DNA of 64,000 bases from Siphonodentalium dalli (lineage: Eukaryota; Mollusca; Scaphopoda; Gadilida; Siphonodentaliidae). The DNA is taken from the NCBI GenBank assembly GCA_032622095.1, contig CP136062.1:2728001-2792000 (forward strand). The letters are read 5' to 3'. How positions within the stretch are numbered: the first letter of the stretch is position 1; every line of letters starts with the position of its first letter. Shown here in pieces: positions 11,257-23,315 of the stretch. Under the pieces are notes generated by a model. The model was not told the origin of the DNA and made no database searches. It saw only the letters and a program-made list of their open reading frames with translations. Both the position numbers and the translations under genes were made by a program.

Positions 11257-12846
11257 TTATTCTTATTATTCCGATAACATGCCTTAATCTCCGGAACGGC
11301 TGGACCGATTCGCCTACTGTTTTCGGCTTTAGTATATAACTTTGGAATATCTGTTAAAATAGCCTATTGAGAATTTCGTCCGACCTTGACCTTCGGAGTT
11401 ATCGCCATTTTATTGATTTTTGGGGGTTTTCGCGACACAAAAGTAACTTGCGAAATCGATGTTTGATCTCTTATATAGTCGAAACGGCTTGACCGATTGA
11501 TTTGAAATTTGGTACTTACATAGCCATTGAGTATACGAAGTCGATGTACAAATTGTGAGTTTTGTCTGACCTTGACCTTTGGAAACAACGCTCTTTATCG
11601 GTTTTATTGTTGTGACCGTATCTCCTCCGAAACGGCTTGAGATATCGATTTCGGACTTTTTTCATTATTTGCGCCTCTATGTGTGTTCTAAAATACTGAA
11701 AAATTATAGGGTTCGCACTTCCGGTTTAAAAGTTCGCTACTGGTCGAAGGTTAAAAGAACGCTCTTTATAGGAAATCCAGAACGGCTTGAGATATTGAGT
11801 TGGGACTTTTTCCATCATGTGCAGCAAACTCTGCGCTATCGAACGATATATATAGTTAACGGATATCACTTCCGGTTCGGGAGAGCGGGCGTGTGGGTAT
11901 GTATCTCAAAACTATTTTAGCGAATATTTTGATGACATTTGGTACACGTCACCAGTAGATCCCACTGATTGCTATGCAATTCAAATTTTTAAAATCGGAC
12001 ATAAACTTCGTTAGTTATGGCTGTTTAAAAACCTGATTTATTTCCGACCTTGACCTTCAGAGTTATCGACATTTTATTGATTTTTGGGGGGTCTTCGCGT
12101 CACTAAAATGACTTGCAAAATCGAGGTTTGATTTCTTATACCGCCGAAACGGCTTGGCCGATTGATTTGAAATTCGGAATCTTCTTAGCCATTTCGCATT
12201 GGCAGTCGATGAACTAATAGGGAACTTCGTCTGACCTTGACCTTTGGGTACAACGCTCTTTATCTGTTTTATTGTAGTGAAGAGATCTCCTTCTAAACGG
12301 CTTGAGATATCGGGTTCGGACTTTTTTCATTATTTGCGCGTGTATGTGTGTCATGAACCGCCGAAAAATGATAGGGTTCGCACTTCCGGTTTAAAAGTTC
12401 GCTACTTGTCGAAGGATAAAATAACGCTCTCTATATGGAATCCAGAACGGCTTGGGACTTTTTGCATGATGTGCAGCAAACTCTGCGCTCTCGAACGATA
12501 TATTTAGTTAACGGAATTCACTTCCGGTTCGGGGGAACGGGCGTGTGGGTATGTATCTCAAAACTATTTTGGCGCAGATTTGGATGAAATTTGGTGGACA
12601 TAATCTTTAGTTGTTGCTGACCACTACTCCGCTCCGATTTTTAAAATCGGACTTAAACTTCTCGAGTTATTGCTGCTTAGAGACCTGATTTTTATGGGGT
12701 TTTCGGACCCCTAGAATGACTTGCAAAATTGCAAAATCGATGTTTTATTTCTTATACCGTCGAAACGGCTTGGCCAATTGATTTGAAATTTTGTGCCTGC
12801 ATAGCCATTGAGCATACGCAGTCGATGAATTAATAAGGAATTTCGT
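11257..12846 (+). repeat. HN1 copy, 3' truncated
   Basis: It starts with the HN1 leader TTATTCTTATTATTCCGATA directly after the internal CTAG of the preceding copy. It has cores anchored near 11588 and 12253. Homology stops at about 12846 in the AAGGAATTTCGTC phrase, and unrelated AT-rich DNA follows. The 3' ATIR, hairpin and CTAG are missing. This is the right end of the left HN1 array. Confidence 0.7.
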
Positions 12847-14195
12847 CATTTTAAATAAATACATATACAAACTTATGACTAACTCGGGAGATGGGGTGTC
12901 CAGTGATCTGTATATATGTTCAACTTGTTTTGGTAGTCATGTTGCTTTGCCATTACTAATTATTTATTTTTTCAGTGTAATAACATATGGGAGAGGGGGT
13001 ACCCTTAAGTGAGTCAGTACCGTACTTGTCCCCCAATTCCTTTGTATGTATAAACAAATGTATGTGTTATATATCATGTGTTATCTAAATTTGACATATA
13101 TTTGAAATAAATATATCTAAACTAAACTTTGGTACATTCCAGCAGTCGGAAATTTCATGCATGACACAACATTAGTTGGGCATTAATTTGACACCATATA
13201 TAGGTTGGCATTGTTTGATTTTTTCAACCAGTAAAAGTTGGTAATTTTCCAATCTTAGTGTTTGTCAGATTGGATATTTCCAAGGGGAGCAAATTGAATT
13301 CTGCGAACCTGTGACATTGATGTTTGGTTCAATGGGGGGGGGGGGGGGTGCAGTTGGCCGGAAATTTGAGGAAACTTCTAGCCACGTCCCTAGAACATGT
13401 GTCTGTTGTCTATACAGAGATTATTGTGCAAAACGACTGCATTTAACGAAACAAAACATTTTAAACATGAAATTGCTATAAGACTAGATAGTACATACGT
13501 GTATCTGATAATCCATCGATATCATATAATCCTACTATTTCTTGAATAAGAAGAAACATTATAATAACGAACACAGCAGAAGACATATCCATGCAGGTTC
13601 ATATGAATTCGGTCAATGGTGACGTATCCGCCGAATTCGAAATCGACATGCGTTCGGGCGGTATTTTAAGGATGGAATTATGAAATGGACATATGAAAGT
13701 GACAATCAACAATGATTTGCAATTGCTTCGCCATCAACCGAAGTGCTCCCCAGCGTTACTATCAATGGCGTTATTATTTGGCTAATTTCAGTAATATTCT
13801 CCCAGTTTACATTCAATAAAACAAATTTGTCTCCGCATTTAAAATTCTTTGATATAGATCGTTTATATTCTGCAATAATTTGTACACAAGAGACGGATTC
13901 TTATGTTTTATTGTGTTTTTAAACTCTGAGGTGGCGAAATCTCGGTTCGTTTACATTACGAACATTTGAGTCCGAAATCGGAATCCGAATCCCAATCGGA
14001 TTACCACGAAATTGAGATTACGGTCTGTTCGTTTACTGATTCTGCCAATTTCTGGTCTGTTCTTTTGCCGAACCAAGTCGTACGGGGACCAATCTGTAAT
14101 CTGAATCCAGAATCTGAATCGGATTTTAGCGAAATAACGCCTCTGACTCCAAGCATACACTGTCTATTGGAACAAGACGGCTGTCAATCAAGACT
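12847..14195. other. Unassigned AT-rich sequence
   Basis: I see no gene, RNA or clear mobile element here. A run of 13 G lies near 13336-13348. The sequence around 13966-14160 contains several CGAATCnGAATC-like motifs that leave open frames on both strands, which argues against real coding. Confidence 0.5.
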
Positions 14196-14413
14196 GTGAT
14201 ATATTTCGCAGTTATAACGTAGAGGGCGCTGTATGGAGTTTGTAATGAAATTACAATGGGCAGAAACTCCAGGCGCTGTATGGGGTTTGCAATGGTCGAT
14301 GAATGGAATGAACGGGCGAAATTCAGCGTGAATACTCCGAGTACGCTGGCTACACCTGTGGTCGAGCAAACTCAATACAGCGCCCTCTATACGTTATCAC
14401 TGCGATATAGCAC
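14196..14413. mobile_element. Small inverted-repeat element (MITE-like, 218 bp)
   Basis: The ends are imperfect inverted repeats of about 45 bp. The left end reads GTGATATATTTCGCAG, ATAACGTA, then GAGGGCGCTGTAT. The right end, reverse-complemented, gives GTGCTATATCGCAGTG, ATAACGTATA, then GAGGGCGCTGTAT. The interior is short and non-coding. I could not identify a convincing target-site duplication, so the superfamily is unassigned. Confidence 0.6.
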
Positions 14414-14540
14414 TGCCACAAGGATGGTATTTTGCATACGATAAATCTATTTTTACATATCGTGGCGGACTTATATTTAGTCACCTAGTATCTTGTTTTG
14501 ACCACCGATTTTTTTTTTAAAGTTTCCAATAATGGTAATT

Positions 14541-14628
14541 CTTTCGGTATTGATAAGAACAATATGAACTACAGAACTGAGCCAGACATAGACAATTTCA
14601 ATCCTAAAACATAACAACTAAACACACG
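14541..14628 (-). repeat. Dispersed repeat copy (partner at 17164-17242, opposite orientation)
   Basis: The reverse complement of this segment matches 17164-17242 along its length, sharing phrases such as TTTTAGGATT and AATTGTCTATGTCTGGCTC, with a ~10 bp length difference in the middle. One copy lies outside and one inside the large CAGGTC-ended element, so this is a separate dispersed repeat rather than that element's terminal repeat. Confidence 0.6.
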
Positions 14629-15095
14629 TAAGCCGCCAACATATGCCTAACAATAGCAATTAAGTTGAATTAACACCTAATTAGCGACTCGGCGGCTGAT
14701 CCCAACTCCAACTTTTAGTGTGCTGGAGAACGAAAAATGTCGATAAAAGTTGAAATATAAGACTTACAAATTATCTTCTTTTTTTTCTTTTTTTTGTAAT
14801 TGGTATAGCTTACCACAAACCAAAATTCATCATTATTGGAATTATATTAACGACAATAAACAAAATTGAAAATCCCAACAACACCTTTTACTGGACTCGT
14901 CCTCGGACTCGGACTACAACTTTTAGTGTGTCCCGTTTTGCCCAGGGTAATTTACCCACTGTAGTTGAGCGTAATGAATAGAATCGCGTCGTTCAATCGA
15001 ACATACCCTTGATCGCACTTTCGGTCAAAACAACGTGGTCTTATCTCCATTTAAGATTTCTTTCCACAAAATTGACTAATAGCAATTATTGACAT

Positions 15096-15117
15096 AACAA
15101 CAACAACAACAACAACT
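15096..15117. repeat. (AAC)n microsatellite
   Basis: About seven consecutive CAA/AAC triplets lie in otherwise non-repetitive AT-rich DNA. No function is implied. Confidence 0.85.
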
Positions 15118-17163
15118 ACAACAATTATTGAAGGGTGGTGACAAATTTGTTGAACACAGTTAGTATCAAAGGGAACAGTGTATATTTATTTTTAAGTACA
15201 ATCATCAGGTCGGGCAATTCCCAGATATAAAGCTACAATAGCCATATATAGCTATTGTAGCTACATTTGACTATCACAAAACCATATATTGTTTGTTTGC
15301 GTCGGAATTAAGTAACTCCGCAAACTGTTGCAACCACAAACCTTTCTGTGCATGGTTGGACGTCGATCGGTACCACTTCGAATAAGTAAAGATTTTCAAG
15401 GCTCTGCGGAAAATAAGTTATTTAACGCTATTTTTTGTAAGTATACCTACTAAATCAGTTATTTGGAAGAAAACTTTGAGAAACGTGAAAAAATTCTGCA
15501 CGCATATCTGTATGGGATATCCCTCATTCTACGTAATAGTTCAGTAAACTAAACGAAAACACCTTAACGAGCAAAGCTCTGGTTTCCGTTTAGTTTCTTA
15601 ACTCCAAAATGCATTCTCCATAATGTATTTGGATTTTGGAAAGATGAAATTTTATGCCTTTGACCTGACTTGGACGAAACAAATTGAATAAACTTGTCAA
15701 CTAATACTTAACAGTCGTATATATACAAAGATCAAGCCGATTGGCCGACTTATATGTTTTTGAGAGCGAAATAACAAACATCGAAAAGTGTAAACAAACC
15801 CGATTCCCCAGTCAAATTGACTGTGGCCTAGAAATTTTACAACGCTGACACCCTGAAATAAACACCCAAATATAACGCAAAATTCAAACAATTCGTAACG
15901 GAGTCTTACCCTGATCGATAGAGAATACATGTAATCGTGCAAATATATTGTTCTAAACAGCACACACACACTTTAATTCGCAATTAAGAAGGTATTTATC
16001 GAAGCATAATTTGTGTTTACATCAGACTAATTTAAGCACGTGAAATTTTGGTTGTTACAATTTCAGGAATACGGGTCAAATGCGGCTCAGTCGGATACGA
16101 AACGAACACCGGTAAACACGAGTGTCATAACTTGATTCAGTCTTTGTGTGATACACTCCGTCATATTTAGTTTGTAATTTTCTTTGACGTCAACGCGGGA
16201 ATGCGTATTGTAGCATATTAACCCATGGTTAGGGCATATTGATATGCTTATTAAAGCAAACTGTTTTATACATACACGGCATGCATAAATTTGTGAAACA
16301 GATATATATATGCTTTGCAAAAGTTCTTGGTCACTGCAACAGACCATTTTAACTCATTCAGTGCCGGTGACGTATAATGTCGTTTATATACATATATACA
16401 TATATACGTCGCCCAGAACATCTCGTTTAAAGCATGATCTATACTGTGTGAAAAACTCATAATTTAATTATTGGTGTACATGTTTAAAACACTGCGGATT
16501 ACAAGTTCCATCTTGGCAGAAATTTCATAGGGGGAGGGGGTGAGTGATGTGTTTATACGCGCATGCGCAGATCCGACTTGTAAACCATGGCGTAGCTGAG
16601 CATATCTCCGTTCAAAGGACGTATCGTGCAGCTCCGTCAGTTGAGGCATTCGGGATATATAGAGCCTGAAATCTGCAAGACTGTCAGCGAGTAAATAAAT
16701 ACATTTTTCATTGCATATTATTTTTATTTTTTATTTTTTTTGGCAGCCTTTGCATGACTATTTTTTTTTATCACGTAACGGACCAAAATAACATTCGATC
16801 ACGTTTTCAATAATCTGGCAGACATAACTACTCAATATTGATTCATCTTATTAGACGTTATGTGGTTTTGTGTGTATGTTTTCCTTAAAAAAATAGTTCT
16901 GCAAATTATGGAAATGAAAAAATGTGTGAGGTAGTCCGTACCGGCAGTATATACACGTTATTGAAACATAAAAGTATAAAACATCTGTACTCAGTCTTCG
17001 TTGTTCTCGCACACGGCCATATTCACACACTTACCACTTGACAACGGGGCATTTAATAGCCACCGTTTCGGCAAACTCCAGCCCAAACTCCAGGCAGAGT
17101 TATCTCCCATCGCTCCGCTGAGATACTACTGTCATAATGACATTAATTGGTTAGAAATTCTTA

Positions 17164-17242
17164 CGTGTTTTAGTTCTTGTTTTAGGATTAAAATTGTCTA
17201 TGTCTGGCTCATTCATATTGTTCTTATATATCAATACCGAAA
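17164..17242 (+). repeat. Dispersed repeat copy (partner at 14541-14628)
   Basis: This is the plus-strand partner of the inverted copy at 14541-14628. It ends in TCAATACCGAAAG. The following 100 bp contain repeated TATCGGTATCGG-like motifs and no open frame of note. Confidence 0.55.
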
Positions 17243-17738
17243 GATAGTGCTGTACCGATTATTGGCATCGGCTATCCGATCGGGACGACATATGTGATGT
17301 CGGCAAGATATCGGTATCGGCAAAATTTAGTCTCCTGACCGATATTGTCAACCGATACATGTCGCGTCCTTTGTGAACATTGTTACACCAATTCCGGGTT
17401 TAATATTAAATAAATGACGGGTATTTCTTTTTAAAATAGCAACTGTCTTATGTACGGGTCAGCCCCCCCCCCATCACATATACGTGATATACAATGATGA
17501 CAACATCAACAGGAGACTGCTGGTACTCTCATGACCAAAATAAACATTTCAAAAGGTACCGTAGTTCCGTATGCTTATAATAATTAAAGTTAAAACATAA
17601 ACTATACAATTAAAATTACTTGCGAGTGCCGAGTATCGTATGTTGAAAGCAAATAACTGACACCCCTGGTGTTAGCTTGAGAATGGAATCTTCCTATGAC
17701 GAATCAGACTGATGTATCATTAGTGACGTGCATGTATT

Positions 17739-17944
17739 CACGTGGGTGTGAAATTAATTCCGCGCCACGTGCGACATTACAGTAACTTGTCACATGGTTA
17801 TTATCTTCCCAAGGCGGGTGCCGGGCATGCAGTAATATCAAACGATTATTTGCATGCATTTGATGTCATCGAGTAGGAATCTCTAATAAGCCACGTGTTG
17901 ACAGATGACACAGTAAACTAAAAATCACAGTGTTTATATAAATA
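17739..17944 (+). promoter_or_regulatory. E-box cluster with TATA box (candidate promoter)
   Basis: CACGTG occurs at 17739-17744, 17766-17771 and 17892-17897, and again downstream at 18035-18040. A strong TATA element, TATATAAATA, lies at 17935-17944. Three E-boxes upstream of a TATA box within about 200 bp is unusual for this AT-rich background. I cannot identify a downstream gene: the 67-codon frame starting at 18088 is unrecognised. The cluster lies inside element A, so it may drive a transcript of that element or be fortuitous. Confidence 0.3.
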
Positions 17945-18581
17945 GACGAGTCACACTTGACCAGTTTGCATTAAAGTCACCGTAGTCACGGTAGTCGTTA
18001 CTCGCTATTCCTCGTTAGGCCTTTTTAGAAACATCACGTGTTGACAAAATTTAAGTGCGTGCATGTTTAAAGTGCCCTTGATTCAAATTGATTGATGTAC
18101 TGGTATATACGATGACTGAAGATGGGGCGACTAACTTGTTTGATGGAACCATCCGAACCAATCAGAGTGCTCTATGGGCGGGATTTATATGTGCTGTCAT
18201 GGGCAGAGCAAATCACGTCAACAATTTATGCGGGACATTGCAGGTGTTATTAAACGCAAGTTCAACTTCTGAAATTGAGTTTGAAAATTGAAATTGAGTT
18301 CCTTTGAAGTTTGAGTCATCTTTGAGAATGCCAGCCCTGCCCTTAATGGAGCCCCACGCAAGCACACAGGTAGTGTGGGAACTTTGTCAATTTATCAATT
18401 ATACCAAAAACTTAATTATGTCGACCTTTTCCACATAAATATACAATGCAGAAAACAGTAAATAAACTGTCAATTAAAACATAATAAAAGAAACACGTCG
18501 TCGGCATCAATTGGCGCTACTGTTCTATCGATATGATGGGTTGGTTAAAGAACTCAACATTCCACATTTTTATCCGATTTG

Positions 18582-18624
18582 ATAGCCGGAAAATAACACC
18601 TGGTTCGTTCCGCATTCCGGCTAT
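18582..18624. repeat. Short perfect hairpin
   Basis: ATAGCCGGAA at 18582-18591 is followed 23 nt later by its exact reverse complement TTCCGGCTAT at 18615-18624. I know of no specific function. Confidence 0.6.
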
Positions 18625-18904
18625 AGTTTTGAAATCGTACAAAAAATGAGAAAACGTGATGTGTTTTGGAAACAAGAAAACGCTGTAAATGTTCAATAAA
18701 TGAAAGTATTGTCAACTACCCGCCAGCCAACAATAAATGGAAGATACATATCAAACGGTAATATGACTCAATAATCTAGAAAGTTGTATTTATAAAATTT
18801 CATTGATCAATTTGATGGATCACATGATTAGACCCTAAGAAATGAAACTCGGTATGCATCCTGATGCTAAAAATACCGAGTTCATATTATGGAACTATCT
18901 ACGT

Positions 18905-19232
18905 AAGTGTTATTTGATCAATTTAGTTAAAAGTTGTTCATTGTGAGAGAGATGAAGGTGGTACAAAAAGACATATCACAGAACGAATCGGCTTTCCGTA
19001 GTTTTTTCATCAAACAAGGTAGGTATTTATAAAAAGATTAAATTTTTAGTTATCGGGAATCTGATTGGCTAATCAGATTCCCGATAACTAAAAATTTCAT
19101 CTTTTTATAAATACCTACCTTGTTTGATGAAAAAACTACGGAAAGCCGATTCGTTCTGTGATATGTCTTTTTGTACCACCTTCATCTCTCTCACAATGAA
19201 CAACTTTTAACTAAATTGATCAAATGACACTT
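18905..19232. repeat. 328 bp near-perfect palindrome
   Basis: Two arms of about 162 bp are separated by only 4 nt (GGCT, 19067-19070). The centre reads AATCTGATTGGCTAATCAG. The arms match over essentially their whole length; the differences I see are single bases near 18912 and near the AAAAAGATTAAA/TTTCATCTTTTT positions. The palindrome could extrude as a cruciform or be transcribed into a long hairpin. It may be a fold-back duplication, a small fold-back element, or an inverted read artefact in assembly. Confidence 0.85.
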
Positions 19233-19625
19233 GCAAAAGAATATTTTAATTTTGGGGTCAGAAATTGGGAAAAACAATTCTATTTCCGATTGAGAAAGGG
19301 CCGACAAACGACCCCTGTTGCTATCCAGAATTATCCCTGATATATTATGGTTATGACAACATAATGGACAATTTGACATCCTAACCACGCCATTATATGT
19401 TTATTTATAATGTAGTTATATTGTAAACTCAGCAACCCATTTACGACAGGTCTCCATAACTTGAAACTAACTGTTTTTTGCAAAATGCAATTTTGTTGAA
19501 TTTAACATGTGACTGATTTCGACCAAAGATAAACTATAACATGTGTAACAGCGTGTACCGGTACATAATTGGGCATAAACGGACATGTATGCATTCAATT
19601 CGCCCTGTCACGTTTGATCTTTGAT

Positions 19626-19798
19626 CCACGAGGTCCGGTTCCGTGGTTTCGGAGATTCAGCCAGCTGGATTTACAGTTACAGGTCTGGAGTAGCATTTCC
19701 ATATATGAAGCTTTTGAATATTTATGACTTACATATATGAAAATGCAGCTCCAGAACTTTGGCAGTATTACTAAAACCACCGAACCGGACCTGGTGGA
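19626..19798. repeat. Imperfect inverted repeat (MITE-like)
   Basis: The left arm around GAGGTCCGGTTCCGTGGTTT (19630-19650) is inverted at 19772-19797 (AAAACCACCGAACCGGACCT). Inner segments also pair: TCTGGAGTAGCATTTCCATA on the left with TATGAAAATGCAGCTCCAGA on the right. Total span is about 173 bp. The antisense open frame 19595-19810 is a by-product of this structure. No target duplication was identified. Confidence 0.6.
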
Positions 19799-20855
19799 CC
19801 GTGGGTCCAATATGGCCGCGAGTTAGTGACGGCGTACACTGGCATATTTACACCTTACCCAAAAGCCGAGGACATATAGCAAACAACACGGCATCTCAAA
19901 AGTATAATGTAAATTCGGCGGTTTCGGATGAGTCAGGCATCTTCCGGTGACGACCTTTTTTTTTTATTAACACCCCGAATCTTATTATTATATATTGCAA
20001 ATACATTACCAGCCTTTATCTACGGTATATATATTCTTTCATTTGTGTTGACAATTTATAAAGGCATTGTGCCGACCGGCCGAAATTATAATTCGGCTAA
20101 GTTTGCTAAATTCTAATTTGCCTGAGTTTGCGCTATTTTGGCGTCGCGTGCAGGCAAGTACATATACATGTACTGGGGTCCATGCATGTACCGCATCTGC
20201 TCGACTACTACCAGGGAGCCACCCCAAACCATTAATGAGTATACCATAATGATAATCACCACTTACCACTAATGTCTAAACACATAATAACATCTTATTA
20301 TGAGGTAAATCTGTTATGACGGTTACTTTATATTTACTTTAAAACGTGTAGATCTAGTCTTTTTTCATAACATATTTGAAATTCCCGCTACTTTTAAAAA
20401 CACAAAGTATTGCCAATATGTGTTTCCGTACTTTTTCAAAAAAATGCAGATAGGTTTATTATAAGTCGAAACACTGTTAAATACAGCCAATGAAAATGCA
20501 TCTTACATCACAAGTATGTCGCCAACGCTTTCAAGATAAGGCCATGCGCACAATTTGCTCGTGAATCTTTTAGAAAATCCTCAATTTCAACGATTTGCAG
20601 AGGCACAACGTATGAGAGTAAGTAAAAACAACTGACAATCTTATATTTTTAACGATGTAGATGCGCAATGTGTCACTTAAAGCATCGGCTACAGATGCAA
20701 AAACATTCTATAGGTACGACCGGAAGTCATTTTTGTTGATCTTGTTGGTTTTGTCGAAGTAATCGGACAATTTGCAAAAAGTGATAGTCAAATGTAGCTA
20801 CAATAGCTATATATGGCTATTGTAGCTATATCTGGGAATTGCCCGACCTGATCAT

Positions 20856-21110
20856 GGCACATGACATGTTTATGATGTCACCGAGTTGTCAAAATGGCCA
20901 CTTCTACCAAATTATTGACCAGGCCAGGGCAGGGAGAAACCAAATTCAAATTAGCAAAAATCACAGTTGTTGGAAATTATGATCAAAATCAAATGATAAA
21001 TACACACACACCATTAATTCAATAATAATAATACCAGAATCGGGATCTGCAGCGTATCCATTCAGAATATATAGTATTAGTATGGAATTTGAAAGCTGGC
21101 CAATTTATAC
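20856..21110. other. Unassigned spacer between elements A and B
   Basis: A spacer of about 255 bp, AT-rich and without open frames or recognisable repeats. It contains a short AATAATAATA run near 21025. Confidence 0.5.
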
Positions 21111-21631
21111 CAGGTCTGGTAAATGTGAGAATACAGCTACAATAGCTGTATTCAGCTAACCTAGCTGTATTCAGCTATATATTATACTCTCAAACCGGCT
21201 GTTTTTCGATAATAAACTAGAAGCGCTAATTTGCGCGTCGAAATTAGGCTACCATATTCTCCGGCCACCCTCAACAAAATCAAAACCGTCACTTGTTTTC
21301 TGACAAAGTGTTGCCTTTTGTCGACACGGCAGTTCTGATTTTGTGTGAAAACTTACTACGGCGGTCGATGTCAGTACTGGTAAATATTCTGGAGACTATT
21401 TTCTGCGAATGCATTCATTAGCTAACTTATAAAATAAAGATCAAATTCATCGCAAACACTTGTTTACTTCTTCCCGATGCTAAACCTGCAGTGTAGGAGG
21501 CGTTAGAATGGTGTACCTATATCAAGCATTTATAATTACATTGGGCCTACCACTAGCGGTTTGTGAGCGATACTGATAACTATTCATAATGGTATATACA
21601 GATATTGTGCGGACTATAGAGCGTTCTTAAT

Positions 21632-21666
21632 CACGTGATTGGATACGGGACGCGCCGCCATGTTGG
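21632..21666 (-). promoter_or_regulatory. E-box and YY1-type motif
   Basis: A CACGTG E-box (21632-21637) is followed by GCCGCCATGTTGG (21654-21666), the reverse complement of a strong YY1 consensus (CCAACATGGCGGC). The CATGTTGGAGGTA part recurs inverted at about 23270-23282. No associated coding region is recognised. Confidence 0.3.
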
Positions 21667-23242
21667 AGGTACAGACATCCATAAGCAAGCACTGAGTTAA
21701 TAGGATTAATTAAGAAAGCTACTTTTAAAACCTCTCGTTATGGGTTCGACGGAATTAGTTGCAATATTTGCCAACACTATTAATAATCATGAACAACAGT
21801 TCTAAAAGAATATACATCGAAATGTTAGATAAACTTACTATAGGGTGCGATATTTATTAAAAAGAATGGAGTGTAGACTCGGAACTGTCGCCAAACGTTA
21901 CAGATCCATACATATACCTTTACATTCGTGTTAATCACAGTTATGTTTTGAAATAAAATTATTACAGGCTTACCTTATTAGTTTTCAATGAATGATAATG
22001 TAGTCCATGTATTATCGAAACAAATGAGCTCCCAGGTGTTGCATTTAGGCATATGTGAGTTTTAAAACGCTGTATGCATGTAACACGACAATATAGCTTC
22101 TTTCAGATGTTTTCAAGCAAGATGGCTATGTGTGTGTATAAGCATCTTGTAAAAGTGACAATCGTTTGATAACAAAAACAAATAGAGCAACAAAACAAGG
22201 GCGATTTTTGGCCATTTCCGACAACCAACAAAGATTGATGCTTACGTGTGAATCAAAGTGCGTAACAAATGCCATTATATAACTTCAATATAGAATAGAC
22301 TATCTAATATTGGAACAGTGCTAATTTATAGCTCCCACCTTGATGAAATAACTTGAAGCCGACCGGGGGTGTACATGTCGTACATGTAATTGAATCTATT
22401 ATCTATAATCTCTCATTTGTCAAACAGTACACCCTCAGGCATCAAATTTAAAGTTGGCAAAAATAAATATAACGATATACATATCCGTTCCCCGTAGCTT
22501 GGCTGAGTCACATTAAAGGTGTCAACAACTTTGCGACGTACTGGATGCAAAGGATTATCAAATAGTGTTTTTTTTAAATTCCGCATCTTAGTCGGCCATC
22601 ATTAAGTACATGAAAGAAAAACGCCGATGATGGAGTCAGTTACTTGTCATATGGCAACACAACAATAGCACAAAGTGAACTCGTTCGACGAAGATTGCAT
22701 GTACACAGCGCGAATCACGTGCAATGTGTTAAATTTCTTGTCATTCTCTTGGAAAACTTGTTGATTCCCATTTACATGTGAGTATTGTCGCAGCCATGTT
22801 GAGGAAGCTTTAGATTCTCAAACGGATTAACTTCGATTAAGTTAAACGTTCGCAGAAGATCATACACTATACATGTTAGCATGGCAGCTATCCTTTCTAT
22901 GGGACATGTATAGATGTAGGCCCTACTTGTAGGCCCTACTTGTACGGAACTACTTGTATAATTCTCTAAATATGCATGTTTAAAGTTTGAATAGCAGATA
23001 TTTGAAGTCAATATCACCACGGTGTTATAGCAGATTCATGTAGGCCTACATATATAACGAACGAACACTTCACATAAAAAGTACTCGCGGCGCAATTAAT
23101 ATTCATAACAACATCATCGATCGGGACTATAATATTTCGAATTTTTAGTTTGTAATTTTATATGTGCGCACAACCATTAACAAAACAACTGAGAGGCATG
23201 ATACACGAAAGAGTGACACTTGATTATAATGAACTCCGCACA

Positions 23243-23315
23243 CACGTGTGTTTGTTTATATTTGTTGCTACCTCCAACATGGCGCCCGCAGTGCATGCTG
23301 GGATTAGTGACGTCA
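23243..23315. promoter_or_regulatory. Housekeeping-style motif cluster: E-box, YY1, ZNF143-like, CRE
   Basis: Within about 75 bp there are CACGTG (23243-23248), a YY1-like CCAACATGGCGCC (23274-23286), a ZNF143/SBS-like core CGCAGTGCATGCTGGGATTA (23287-23306, reverse orientation) and a perfect CRE, TGACGTCA (23308-23315). In animals this combination typifies TATA-less or bidirectional promoters. No first exon is identified on either side; the 74-76 codon frames spanning it on both strands are unrecognised. It sits inside element B. Confidence 0.35.

Larger units (their letters stand above)
15206..20850. mobile_element. Large non-autonomous DNA element A, 5.6 kb, ~70 bp TIRs, 5 bp TSD
   Basis: Inverted repeats of about 70 bp lie at 15206-15277 and 20781-20850. 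Both start CAGGTCGGGCAATTCCCAGA and contain AGCTACAATAGCC and AGCTATTGTAGCTAC. The flanks carry the same 5 bp, ATCAT (15201-15205 and 20851-20855), supporting a single insertion. No transposase frame is visible inside; the longest frames are under 100 codons and unrecognised. The CAG-start and short TSD would suit a hAT-type element, but this is not proven. The interior contains a 328 bp palindrome and a TATA/E-box cluster. Alternatively the two ends could be independent small elements. Confidence 0.55.

Noticed and set aside
13966..14199. 77-codon frame rich in SESES residues
   Set aside because: It is generated by CGAATC/GAATCCGAAT simple-sequence motifs and is open on the opposite strand as well.
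22900..22960. GTAGGCCCTACTTGTAGGCCCTACTTGTA as a TIR or operator
   Set aside because: A short direct duplication with an internal palindrome and no partner elsewhere in the window; too little to support a call.
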